Assembly: GCA_031082005.1 (NCBI GenBank)
Contig: JAVHLR010000001.1
Span: 935,251-999,250, forward strand
Direction: 5' to 3'
DNA length: 64,000 nucleotides
Origin: Patescibacteria group bacterium
GTDB taxonomy: Bacteria; Patescibacteriota; Patescibacteriia; 2-12-FULL-60-25
Notes under the pieces: generated by a model
The model's input: only the letters and a program-made list of their open reading frames with translations
Databases searched by the model: none
Told to the model about the DNA's origin: nothing
In this document: positions 57,652-64,000 of the stretch, in pieces
Position numbering within the stretch: the first letter of the stretch is position 1
How the letters are laid out: each line of letters starts with the position of its first letter
Made by a program: the position numbers and the translations under genes

Positions 57652-57668
57652 TACGGACGTTGGCCGGA

Positions 57669-58655
57669 TCATTTCAACAATCTCTTCAGACCCTCAAGAG
57701 CTACGGCCGGCAAGGATCTGCGTCGCGGAAATCCGACCAGTTCCATGAAACCAGTGCCTAAAATTTCCTTTCCATCCAACGAAGCCCGGGCGACCAAAGG
57801 GCCTTCCCAATAGTTCATCAATCCGAAGAGCATCTCCTGTTCTTTCATCGTAGCCTTGCAGGTAATCTCGAAATCCAGATCAGCCGCGGTAATCTTCCAC
57901 TCCAACGGATAGGCCGCGCCCGTCGATGGGCTAATCCAACTTTCTCCCAGCGGTACGATCTCCACCTTATGGCTGAAGGTCGTTCCGCCATGACCATCAG
58001 ACAACGTCACCATGGCGGCGCGTTTTTTACGTCCGTATTCGAAACACATCGCATCAGTCCCATCGTCCAGCTGGAAGCAGAACCAACGCCACACGTGCTC
58101 GGCGCCGAACGATATCGGACTCCACTGATGGTCCATCCAGACCATGCCTTCGACGTCGATCCATTCCGCCTCTCCGTCCAACCGCAACTTTCCTTGAGCC
58201 GACATCCTAGGCCATGAATAATAGCTCGTGGTCGAAGTCTTCAGGTCCACGTCACCCGTGCCGCCCACCAGCATCGCCGGCTTAAGCGTCTGCAGATCGA
58301 GCGCAATACGTGGAGTGCGGATGAAATATGCACCCTCTTCCTTCTTGCCGACGTCGAACTTGCCCTTGACGCTCGCTTTGAACTGCTTTCCGCTGAAACT
58401 GCCCTTATCCAACCCCGTGAAATAAAATTCTATCTGCGGTTCGAACTTTCCTGTCTCGACACATGAAACCAAGGAATGAGAAAACCAGACTGCAGGGACT
58501 TTTTGGTACGGCAAAGGACGCGCCTTAAACAAGGCCAGCATGAAAGAATATGTGTTGCCGTCTTTTCCTTTTGCGTGTCCGCTCCAATACCACCATTCGA
58601 TCGGATCCTTCTGTATCCCCTCATCCCGCGGTAAAATGATTTTTCTTCCTGTCAT
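57669..58655 (-). CDS. CrtC/AttH-type lipocalin-like protein
   Basis: 328 residues without signal peptide or membrane helix. The motifs of the double-lipocalin CrtC-like family are present: DPIEWWYWSGHAKGKDGNTY, FSHSLVS, SYYSWPRMSAQGKLRL, GMVWMDHQWSPI, WRWFCFQLDDGTDAMCFEY and the closing YWEGPLVARASLDG...GTGFMELVGFPRR. Known members act on carotenoids (1,2-hydratase) or other lipids; others have no known substrate. Neighbours give no pathway. It is convergent with the pterin dehydratase-like gene, 17 bases apart. Confidence 0.88.
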   Translation of the reverse strand: MTGRKIILPRDEGIQKDPIEWWYWSGHAKGKDGNTYSFMLALFKARPLPYQKVPAVWFSHSLVSCVETGKFEPQIEFYFTGLDKGSFSGKQFKASVKGKFDVGKKEEGAYFIRTPRIALDLQTLKPAMLVGGTGDVDLKTSTTSYYSWPRMSAQGKLRLDGEAEWIDVEGMVWMDHQWSPISFGAEHVWRWFCFQLDDGTDAMCFEYGRKKRAAMVTLSDGHGGTTFSHKVEIVPLGESWISPSTGAAYPLEWKITAADLDFEITCKATMKEQEMLFGLMNYWEGPLVARASLDGKEILGTGFMELVGFPRRRSLPAVALEGLKRLLK

Positions 58656-58679
58656 GGTGATAGCTTAGCATAAAGAGAA

Positions 58680-58705
58680 GAGGCTTAGGATTTCTCCCAA
58701 GCCTC
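58680..58705 (-). terminator. Intrinsic terminator of the 59337 gene
   Basis: gaggcttagga (58680-58690) pairs with tcccaagcctc (58695-58705) with one G-U, and TTCTCTTT follows on the minus strand. Confidence 0.8.
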
Positions 58706-58722
58706 AATAGGTGGTCAGCGTG

Positions 58723-59337
58723 TTAGCGCCTCCCGAACGCTCTCCGAAATGCGCCGCCTGCTGCCTCGTCTTTCCAGGCATCAGCAGCGGCCTCGAGGTC
58801 GCGCTTCGTCGGCTTCTGTCCCGACAGGGCCTTGCCGAAAGCCACGAGGATATTACCCTCGTTCGGCCGGTCCGTGACCACAGCCTGCGGGTGGCAGAAC
58901 GCCGCGATGGCCCGAATCATCTCCGGCCCACCCTTCGGCGCTCGCTTGACCATCTCATTCCACCTCTTCAGATCCAGCGACGTGAGATGCTCCACGAACA
59001 AGCGCATGCGGAAGAGATGGAAGTCGAAGAACGCCTGACGTCCGTCCTGGTAGTAGAACCCGCAGTCCGGAGTCTGTCCCGCGGCGTGCAGGATCACTTC
59101 GTGCAAGCGGGGTGACGGCTGGAGCGGCGCCCAGTGCCACGCCTCATAGAGGTTTTCGCCACGCGATGTAGCAGGTGGCTCGATGACCCAGTCCGGATGC
59201 CGATAGCTGTGGCCATCATGCTTCTCTTGCCTGACCTTACAGCCCCGCCGACGCGCCCGGCCAAGATACTCTTCCAAAGCCTCTTGGCTCATTGCGTATG
59301 TCCCGCAATTCGGGATTTCAACGATCTCTTTCTTCAT
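58723..59337 (-). CDS. Unrecognised soluble protein, stand-alone gene
   Basis: 204 residues from ATG 59337 with GGAGG 8 bases upstream; the frame continues to 59454 but passes through the promoter. No membrane segment. Recognisable stretches are YAMSQEALEEYLGRARRRGC, HSYRHPDWVIEPP, YEAWHWAPLQPSPRLHEVIL, FYYQDGRQAFFDFHLFRMRL and EGNILVAFGKALSG. The density of His, Tyr and Trp is high in the centre. No family recognised. Promoter TTGACA-17-TATTTT and a terminator enclose this single gene. Confidence 0.72.
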   Translation of the reverse strand: MKKEIVEIPNCGTYAMSQEALEEYLGRARRRGCKVRQEKHDGHSYRHPDWVIEPPATSRGENLYEAWHWAPLQPSPRLHEVILHAAGQTPDCGFYYQDGRQAFFDFHLFRMRLFVEHLTSLDLKRWNEMVKRAPKGGPEMIRAIAAFCHPQAVVTDRPNEGNILVAFGKALSGQKPTKRDLEAAADAWKDEAAGGAFRRAFGRR

Positions 59338-59374
59338 GCTTCGACCCTCCATAGAAAGGACAATCTGACCGCAA

Positions 59375-59403
59375 AAAATACACAACAACCGCAATTTTGT
59401 CAA
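59375..59403 (-). promoter_or_regulatory. Sigma70-type promoter of the 59337 gene
   Basis: On the minus strand, TTGACA (59398-59403), 17 bases, TATTTT (59375-59380); boxes and spacing equal those at 50833-50861. Confidence 0.8.
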
Positions 59404-59420
59404 GGTCGACACAATCGAAA

Positions 59421-59448
59421 AACGCCCCAGTCGTCTGACCGGGGCGTT
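59421..59448 (-). terminator. Intrinsic terminator of the 60670 gene
   Basis: aacgcccc / ggggcgtt with a 12-base loop; TTTTTCG follows on the minus strand. It lies just upstream of the next gene's promoter. Confidence 0.8.
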
Positions 59449-59464
59449 CCTCATTTTATCTCAA

Positions 59465-60670
59465 TCACGGCAATGTTATCTCCCCTCTTGTTGTCGCTTT
59501 CTCTGCGCAATCCTGATTGCCGTCGGCTCGCTGACACTCGTCGTCGAAAGTGAACTTCGTCGCCGTGTAGGTCAGGACACCGTCGTCTTCATTGAGTACC
59601 TCTAACTTATATTCTGTATCAGGATCCTCATGCAAGACTTTAGTCTGACCACCGAGGATATTTTTGTAGATTATTTTGCTGTTGTTTCTTGGCCCTGGTT
59701 GGATATAACGCACGGACTTGTCGCCTTGATCCAGATAGATCACTTTGCTGAAAGCGTCGTAGAACAACGCCGAATCAGTAGCCAGGAAAACCGGTTTCTG
59801 TTCGCTTCCCTTTGAGATATCGACTGTCCAGTACGCCGGCGTGGCACTGCCCCCTCCCGCACCGGGGCTAAGCATCAAATCCTTCAGTATGATCAGCTGG
59901 TCATTCTTGCTCCAGGCTAGAGGCATCGACAGATATCCGGAGTTCGCTCCGTGGACTTCCTGCAATACAAGAAAACTCTCAAGCGCGTATGTCTTGGCAT
60001 CGTAAACCCTAAACTCTTCTTCCCATTTCCCGCAAACTGGCGCATCGGTGCCGGCGATCGCTTCGGTGCAAGTAAGATATGCCCGCAAGATCTTATCGCC
60101 TTTATTCGATTGAAGACTGTAATAATGGAATCCATTAGTCGGTGGAAAATTCTTTTCCCCTATATCGAACTCGTTCGGAAACAGATATTTCTCATCGAGA
60201 ATTACACCTACCGCATTACTCAATTCAGCGTCATTCTTCCAGTCGGCAGACAACTGTTGAAGAACCTGATTCTGAAGATCCTGAGCGCTCTTGAGTGCCG
60301 CAGACAAGCTCCCGTCGCTCAACCCGCTGACTGTCGTTACGGTCCCGCTGGCAGAAGGTAGATTCGCTCTCATCTGCATCAGGCGTACAGCCTCTCGTAA
60401 CTCTCCATTTTCCTCCATCACGAAACCCAAATTCACCTTGGTCTGATAGACCATGCAAGCCATGGCGAAAATCCCAGCAGCCAAAAAAAACGCGAACAGC
60501 GACCAAAGCACGCCTGTACGGTATTGCGGTTTCTTTGGCGTCGGTACGACCGTTTTTGTGGCGACTGGCGGCATAATTAGTGTCTCTTCAAGTACCGGCA
60601 TCAAAATCGGCGTGGGTTTCGTCGTCATGCTGGGCTTGACGACTTTCTTGGCGGAAATTTTTCGTGGCAT
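59465..60670 (-). CDS. Membrane-anchored protein of unknown function
   Basis: 401 residues. A basic, Pro-rich cytoplasmic start (MPRKISAKKVVKPSMTTKPT) leads to one helix (VLWSLFAFFLAAGIFAMACM, about 54-73) and a short coiled coil (FVMEENGELREAVRLMQMRA). The outer 300 residues are beta-rich with repeated strand patterns (LRAYLTCTEAIAG, EEFRVYDAKTYALESFLVLQ, YWTVDISKGSEQKPVFLATD, VIYLDQGDKSVRYIQPGPRN), possibly a propeller or stacked sheet, and four Cys. No family recognised. Upstream at 60701 is a gene for an anchored C39-like peptidase on the same strand, 30 bases away. Confidence 0.8.
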   Translation of the reverse strand: MPRKISAKKVVKPSMTTKPTPILMPVLEETLIMPPVATKTVVPTPKKPQYRTGVLWSLFAFFLAAGIFAMACMVYQTKVNLGFVMEENGELREAVRLMQMRANLPSASGTVTTVSGLSDGSLSAALKSAQDLQNQVLQQLSADWKNDAELSNAVGVILDEKYLFPNEFDIGEKNFPPTNGFHYYSLQSNKGDKILRAYLTCTEAIAGTDAPVCGKWEEEFRVYDAKTYALESFLVLQEVHGANSGYLSMPLAWSKNDQLIILKDLMLSPGAGGGSATPAYWTVDISKGSEQKPVFLATDSALFYDAFSKVIYLDQGDKSVRYIQPGPRNNSKIIYKNILGGQTKVLHEDPDTEYKLEVLNEDDGVLTYTATKFTFDDECQRADGNQDCAEKATTRGEITLP

Positions 60671-60700
60671 ATGTCAACATATTATACCACACGCACACGT

Positions 60701-61501
60701 TCATTTTTTCTCGGTAAAGATCACCGTCGCCGGTAAGTCAGTTTTCTTCGTAGCAAAGTTATAATCATGCAGGCTTCGCATGAATAGATCATACCCATAA
60801 CGGTAACCGAAGCCGGTCTTCTCATCACCGTCGTCGTTCGTGATGAACTCTTGCGTAGCGTCATCATATCCCGTGACCACGATCATGTGATAATACGAAC
60901 CATACGTGGCGAAAGGTACGTTCTTGTTCTGCAGATCCTTTCCGTAATGTAACGAAATGACCGGACGTCCGGCGCGAAGCTCCGCTTTTATGTCATCTTT
61001 CGTCGGATTGATCACGGCCCGCGCGCCATACGCGAAATTGTCCTCGATGATCTTCACAGTACGTGCAGCGTCCGAGTTCGCGTTCGAACCCCAAACTTCA
61101 TTCTGGTATGCGAACAGTTCCCGCATCTTATCCGCCGCCTCTGCCGGCTCGATTTCCGACTTGCCCGCGTAATAGCCCTCCACCATCACCATACTCGCCT
61201 CCTCGCAAGCATTGATCCAAGGACTTTTCCAATTGCCCTCCGGCGCTTCAGTCACGAAAGGGACAGTAAGTGAAACCTTCTCCGTCAACGTCTCCTCCAC
61301 TTCCGGAGGGACAGATACGACAGGCTCCGCGCGAGGCACTACAGCTCTGACCCCCACCTCCGCCTGGCCAACGATCTGCGTCACTGCGGTAGCCGTCACC
61401 CCGTCCATGACTTCCTGATTAGCTCGTGGAGGATTGTTCGTCAAAACCACGGCCAGAAAAACCGCCTCCAGAAGAAAAATCAAGGAGATGACGAGGTTCA
61501 T
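60701..61501 (-). CDS. C39-like papain-fold peptidase, membrane-anchored
   Basis: 266 residues. An N-terminal helix (LVISLIFLLEAVFLAVVLTN) and a Val/Glu-rich linker precede a C39-type domain: LTVPFVTEAPEGNWKSPWIN with the catalytic Cys in NACEEASMVM, GRPVISLHYGKD, and YYHMIVVTGYDDATQEFITN with the catalytic His and following Asp/Asn. Outer-surface peptidases of this kind cut peptides or may act on wall material; the substrate is not known. It is read with the 59465 gene downstream. Confidence 0.88.
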   Translation of the reverse strand: MNLVISLIFLLEAVFLAVVLTNNPPRANQEVMDGVTATAVTQIVGQAEVGVRAVVPRAEPVVSVPPEVEETLTEKVSLTVPFVTEAPEGNWKSPWINACEEASMVMVEGYYAGKSEIEPAEAADKMRELFAYQNEVWGSNANSDAARTVKIIEDNFAYGARAVINPTKDDIKAELRAGRPVISLHYGKDLQNKNVPFATYGSYYHMIVVTGYDDATQEFITNDDGDEKTGFGYRYGYDLFMRSLHDYNFATKKTDLPATVIFTEKK

Positions 61502-61621
61502 ATCTCGATTATACCTTATTCAGAGATTCTTAAATGAATCCCCTCATTAACGCAACGCATAAACACTGTCAAAAACAACGGACAATCCCGTTATACCTCA
61601 AGTCAACCCCGCCTCAAGGGA

Positions 61622-61650
61622 TTGACAAAATCAACGATTCCTGCTAAATT
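61622..61650 (+). promoter_or_regulatory. Promoter of the vanW-like gene
   Basis: TTGACA (61622-61627), 17 bases, TAAATT (61645-61650); the transcript start would lie within about 9 bases of ATG 61666. Confidence 0.8.
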
Positions 61651-61665
61651 AACGCATTATTTTTT

Positions 61666-62484
61666 ATGAGCTTGGCTAAACGGTTCCCCAAAATCGCTCC
61701 TCTCTGCGCCCTCGGGCTGCAAACCAAACGCCGTATGGCCTGGCATTTAGATTCAAAAAAATACGCCCAACGACGCACAACCAACGTGTTGCCCACCAGT
61801 ATATTCCGTCATCAATCGTTATTGGTGCGCAAATTAGGCTCGACCGACCTACGCCTCCAGCACAACAAAATCATCAATCTTAGGCTTGCCGCCCGACGCA
61901 TCAACTCCGTGACCATCCGTCCTGGCGAGACCTTTTCGCTCTGGAAATTGGTTGGCCGGCCGACCAGACGCAAAGGTTACGTCGAAGGCCTGCTTTTAGC
62001 GAACGGCGAAGTGACATCCGGGATCGGCGGAGGATTATGTCAGATGGCTAACTTGCTGCATTGGATGTTTCTGCACACCCCGCTCGTCGTGACCGAACGC
62101 TTCCACCACGGTTTCGATGCCTTCCCTGATTCTGGCCGCACTGTCCCCTTCGGTACCGGCGCTACCCTCTTCTACAATTACGTCGATCTGCAGTGCCACA
62201 ACCCGACGGATCAGACGTTCCAGATCACGGTTTGGGTCACCGACCAACATCTCAAAGGAGAAATCCGCTCCGACCGCGACACGCCGGAACGGTACCACAT
62301 CAACGAACGAGATCACCACTATCTACGCCGTGCCACCGACGGAAAACACTTCCGCGCCAACAAGATATTCCGCGAACGTCGCGAAACCCAAACAGGCCGA
62401 CGGATCGGCGAGGATCTGCTCATGGATAATTTCTGCGAAATGAAATACGAACCACCTGCGGACGCCAAAGTGGAAACAATCTGA
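61666..62484 (+). CDS. VanW family protein
   Basis: 272 residues. The VanW domain is seen in NKIINLRLAARRINSVTIRP, GETFSLWKLVGRPTRRKGYV, LLLANGEVTSGIGGGLCQMA (the strongly conserved GGG.CQ...L) and FHHGFDAFPDSGRTVPFGTG. VanW was named from vancomycin resistance operons, but most members stand alone and their role in the wall is unknown; no van genes are present. There is no signal peptide. No Shine-Dalgarno site; the message is probably almost leaderless. Confidence 0.93.
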   Translation: MSLAKRFPKIAPLCALGLQTKRRMAWHLDSKKYAQRRTTNVLPTSIFRHQSLLVRKLGSTDLRLQHNKIINLRLAARRINSVTIRPGETFSLWKLVGRPTRRKGYVEGLLLANGEVTSGIGGGLCQMANLLHWMFLHTPLVVTERFHHGFDAFPDSGRTVPFGTGATLFYNYVDLQCHNPTDQTFQITVWVTDQHLKGEIRSDRDTPERYHINERDHHYLRRATDGKHFRANKIFRERRETQTGRRIGEDLLMDNFCEMKYEPPADAKVETI

Positions 62485-62490
62485 AATTCC

Positions 62491-62814
62491 AAAAACGAGG
62501 GACAAGCCCCCACGGTTTTCATATTGCTTTTTTACCTCCCAGCGCAACAAAGTTTAATCCGCCCATTGCAGGCGGATATCGGGAGGAGGGGCGTTAGGCG
62601 GCGGGCACGTGCAAAGCGCCCGCAGGACAATGAGCCACTGGCCTAAGAAACCAGCGTCGGAGGGTGGGGAGGGCCATCTTTTTTGCCCAAAAGTGATTTG
62701 CCATTCCAACTCGAGCCTCTTTTGTTTCTGGAGTTTTTGGCAGTCTCCTTCTCGGGTCAAAGCGAGATTCCTGCCGGTCCTAGGTGGGTGCTCCGACGAG
62801 AGGTGGATTGGCGT
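62491..62814 (-). ncRNA. Candidate structured RNA of unknown family
   Basis: The 447-base gap after the vanW-like gene has, on the minus strand, an extended -10 (TGCTATACT, 62821-62829), about 320 bases with many pairings, then a hairpin gaggg/ccccc (62497-62511) and a T-run. Helices seen: CGTCGGAG/CTCCGACG long-range, TTAGGC/GCCTAA around gcgggc/gcccgc, ggcag/ctgcc around tctcg/cgaga, and cctccc/gggagg around tccgcc/ggcgga. I could not match it to RNase P, tmRNA, SRP or 6S RNA by eye. Short frames on both strands are judged accidental. Confidence 0.45.
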
Positions 62815-62883
62815 TTGAAAAGTATAGCACGTTCTATTTATCGAGGTACGACGCGACCGATGGCTACTGCTTTTAGAAATTTT

Positions 62884-62912
62884 AAAAACAACTGGATAAA
62901 CCAGCTGTTTTT
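62884..62912 (-). terminator. Intrinsic terminator of the 63264 gene
   Basis: aaaaacaactgg / ccagctgttttt with one mismatch and a 5-base loop, 20 bases past the stop at 62932. Confidence 0.8.
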
Positions 62913-62931
62913 ATAATTCATCTTATTCAAT

Positions 62932-63264
62932 TCACCCTTTCGGAGCTGAATATGTCGGCTTGATTTCGACTTCTCCATCTCTCACTTCTATTTGAAGGCT
63001 CATCAACTTTTCGCTCAACGGAAGCGCTCTGATCTTAGCGGCAATGGCATTCAAATCTTCCAAATCATCGAATGCAATAATCCGAGGTTGGCCATTGACT
63101 TTAACATTTATTATTTCTTTGATTCTTTGCGCATCGTCAAAGGTTAGAGTCGCGCTGATTGATGAGCTCTTGTCGTTTGTCAATGAGTTAAATAGGGTCT
63201 GTGCAAATTCAAGAAATTTTTGAGACTGGGCATCATTCGTTTCTTGTTGAATAGACATAGGCAT
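62932..63264 (-). CDS. Small unrecognised protein
   Basis: 110 residues from ATG 63264 (ATG two codons later also possible); no ribosome binding site is visible. It is mildly acidic and soluble: LEFAQTLFNSLTNDKSSSIS, ATLTFDDAQRIKEIINVKVN, IIAFDDLEDLNAIAAKIRAL, LQIEVRDGEVEIKPTY. The composition (low GC, more Asn, Ile and Lys) differs from most of the window and suggests a more recent arrival or weaker expression. No family recognised. Confidence 0.65.
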   Translation of the reverse strand: MPMSIQQETNDAQSQKFLEFAQTLFNSLTNDKSSSISATLTFDDAQRIKEIINVKVNGQPRIIAFDDLEDLNAIAAKIRALPLSEKLMSLQIEVRDGEVEIKPTYSAPKG

Positions 63265-63597
63265 TAACTGATTGTGTTATTAACAACATACTACTTCAAA
63301 ACGAAATAAAATTCCATTGACCATATTCACTTCACGTCTTAAAAAACACGACGCCCCAAAACGTCCGAATACCGTGTTCCGACACACCACCGACAGTATC
63401 ACACGTTTATTTTTCACCAATGCAGCGCCCCTCTGAATCAACGACGCATGATTTTCTCTCACTATTCCAGAAACCACATCAGCCCCAACTCTCTGGGGAT
63501 GACGTGTTTGACGCCGTTTACTGAACCCCAAAAGGGGGTTGACTTATCTGTCTGCATAGGGCAATATACGCTCACAAATTAAGACCCCATCGCGCAT
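63265..63597. other. Gene-poor stretch before the tRNA locus
   Basis: No convincing gene. A minus-strand frame at 63280-63531 has no start signals and poor composition. A cccc...gggg hairpin (63483-63498) is present. The only other feature is the tRNA promoter at 63539-63567. Confidence 0.5.
63539..63567 (+). promoter_or_regulatory. Possible promoter of the tRNA locus
   Basis: TTGACT (63539-63544), 17 bases, CAATAT (63562-63567), about 30 bases before the first tRNA-like sequence. Confidence 0.5.
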
Positions 63598-63668
63598 GGG
63601 TGCGTGGTGTAGCCCGGTTAACACGCCCCGGTGTCCACCGGGGAAATCGAGGGTTCGAACCACGCATC
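63598..63668 (+). pseudogene. Degenerate tRNA-Asp-like copy
   Basis: The first 30 bases (gggtgcgtggtgtagcccgg and onward) are identical to the real tRNA-Asp 98 bases downstream. The anticodon arm ccccg-gtgtccac-cgggg has an 8-base loop, and the 3' half of the T-stem is missing (gggttcgaacc runs straight into acgcatc). An acceptor-like pairing ggtgcgt/acgcatc remains. No CCA follows. A broken partial duplicate is the simplest reading. Confidence 0.55.
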
Positions 63669-63695
63669 ATTCAAAAACAAAAATAGTCCACGCTT

Positions 63696-63773
63696 GGGTG
63701 CGTGGTGTAGCCCGGTTAACACGTCTCCCTGTCACGGAGAAGATCGAGGGTTCGAATCCCTTCGCACCCGCCA
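63696..63773 (+). tRNA. tRNA-Asp (GTC)
   Basis: Acceptor gggtgcg/cgcaccc, anticodon arm tctcc-ctgtcac-ggaga with GTC anticodon, T-arm gaggg-ttcgaat-ccctt, discriminator G and an encoded CCA. A terminator follows at 63782. Confidence 0.95.
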
Positions 63774-63781
63774 GCAGAAAT

Positions 63782-63801
63782 CCCGCGAAAGCGGGGTTTT
63801 T
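63782..63801 (+). terminator. Intrinsic terminator of the tRNA locus
   Basis: cccgc-gaaa-gcggg followed by gtttttga. Confidence 0.85.
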
Positions 63802-63840
63802 GATTTGCGGCTTTATTTAGACTAAACTGCAGTTGAGTAA

Positions 63841-64000
63841 ATGAAACCTATGTCCAAATCCAATAAAATTGAGCTTCACACAGATGAGTATTCTGTCCCT
63901 AAAAACTGTCATACGGTTACAAAAAAGGTATTCAACGATTTGGGCTACGAGGTCTCAGACGCAAGGAGCGACACCCATGCAATCGGAGGCCCCAGTTGGA
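63841..64000 (+). CDS. Partial gene at window end, unrecognised
   Basis: From ATG 63841 the frame MKPMSKSNKIELHTDEYSVP runs open to the window edge (53 codons), continuing KNCHTVTKKVFNDLGYEVSD. An alternative ATG is at 63850. Only the N-terminus is visible; it looks soluble and I do not recognise it. No Shine-Dalgarno site is clear. It lies 40 bases after the tRNA terminator. Confidence 0.5.
   Translation, partial: MKPMSKSNKIELHTDEYSVPKNCHTVTKKVFNDLGYEVSDARSDTHAIGGPSW

Noticed and set aside
61666-62484. Vancomycin-resistance locus, suggested by VanW
   Set aside because: No vanH, vanA-type ligase, vanX or VanR/VanS is present; stand-alone VanW proteins are common.
62554-62818. Short frames on both strands in the gap after the vanW-like gene
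   Set aside because: No start signals, poor composition, and the region is dominated by RNA-like pairing; treated as candidate RNA.
63280-63531. An 83-codon minus-strand frame
   Set aside because: No ribosome binding site, no neighbouring promoter, and a composition that does not look protein-like.

Overview
The window reads as a compact bacterial chromosome segment, most consistent with a member of the Candidate Phyla Radiation (Patescibacteria). The reasons are a DUF4012/MreB/glycosyltransferase operon, a DUF4349 protein, an archaeal-type UMP kinase, a short divergent MetK, an RNHCP protein, a single-domain-style MetG, several genes that seem to be transcribed almost leaderless, and many ATGA-coupled stops and starts. 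TGA is used as an ordinary stop, so the recoded (UGA = Gly) CPR lineages are excluded. The class cannot be fixed from this sequence. Most genes lie on the minus strand.

Layout. 1-4.7 kb: cell-surface polysaccharide genes (GT4, a methyltransferase-GT4-GT4 fusion, an O-antigen-ligase-like polymerase). 4.9-9.8 kb: three GC-rich surface proteins (a thrombospondin type 3 repeat lipoprotein, a Gly-rich lipoprotein and a small anchored protein) that look Myxococcota-like; two of them share a Cys-containing C-terminal domain. 10.4-14.7 kb: TrmB regulator, GT4, membrane ORFan, small ORFan, solitary Cas4/RecB-like nuclease. 14.7-22.4 kb: an envelope operon (regulator, TsaB-like, three GT2, DUF4012, MreB), with a large membrane/propeller protein divergent from it. 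24.7-28.4 kb: a coiled-coil membrane protein, then rplJ-rplL with an L10 leader. 28.7-38.1 kb: DUF3592 pair around UMP kinase, holin-like protein, xseB-xseA, CapA, GerMN/Gmad2 protein, cyclophilin, MetK. 38.2-50.7 kb: UvrD helicase, DUF4349, MltG, PAP2, Nth, MutM and two tandem cofactor-independent phosphoglycerate mutases. 51-62.5 kb: TolA-like coiled-coil protein, RNHCP, MetG, FecR-domain protein, EVE, pterin dehydratase, CrtC-like lipocalin, C39-like peptidase, VanW. 62.5-64 kb: a candidate structured RNA, a tRNA-Asp with a degenerate partial copy, and the start of another gene.

Two styles of gene coexist. Housekeeping and envelope genes sit in tight operons with weak or absent Shine-Dalgarno sites. 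About a dozen scattered single genes, mostly of unrecognised function, each carry a textbook TTGACA-17-TATnnT promoter, an AGGAGG-like site and their own hairpin terminator.

The most novel signal is a dispersed hairpin element with at least five copies, all in the same (+) orientation. A conserved core (CGAGGA...GAG...CGAG..CCGCAG) is held on long stems of unrelated sequence; the non-Watson-Crick stem pairs are G-U only if the plus strand is the RNA. No CRISPR array, rRNA, insertion sequence or prophage was seen.
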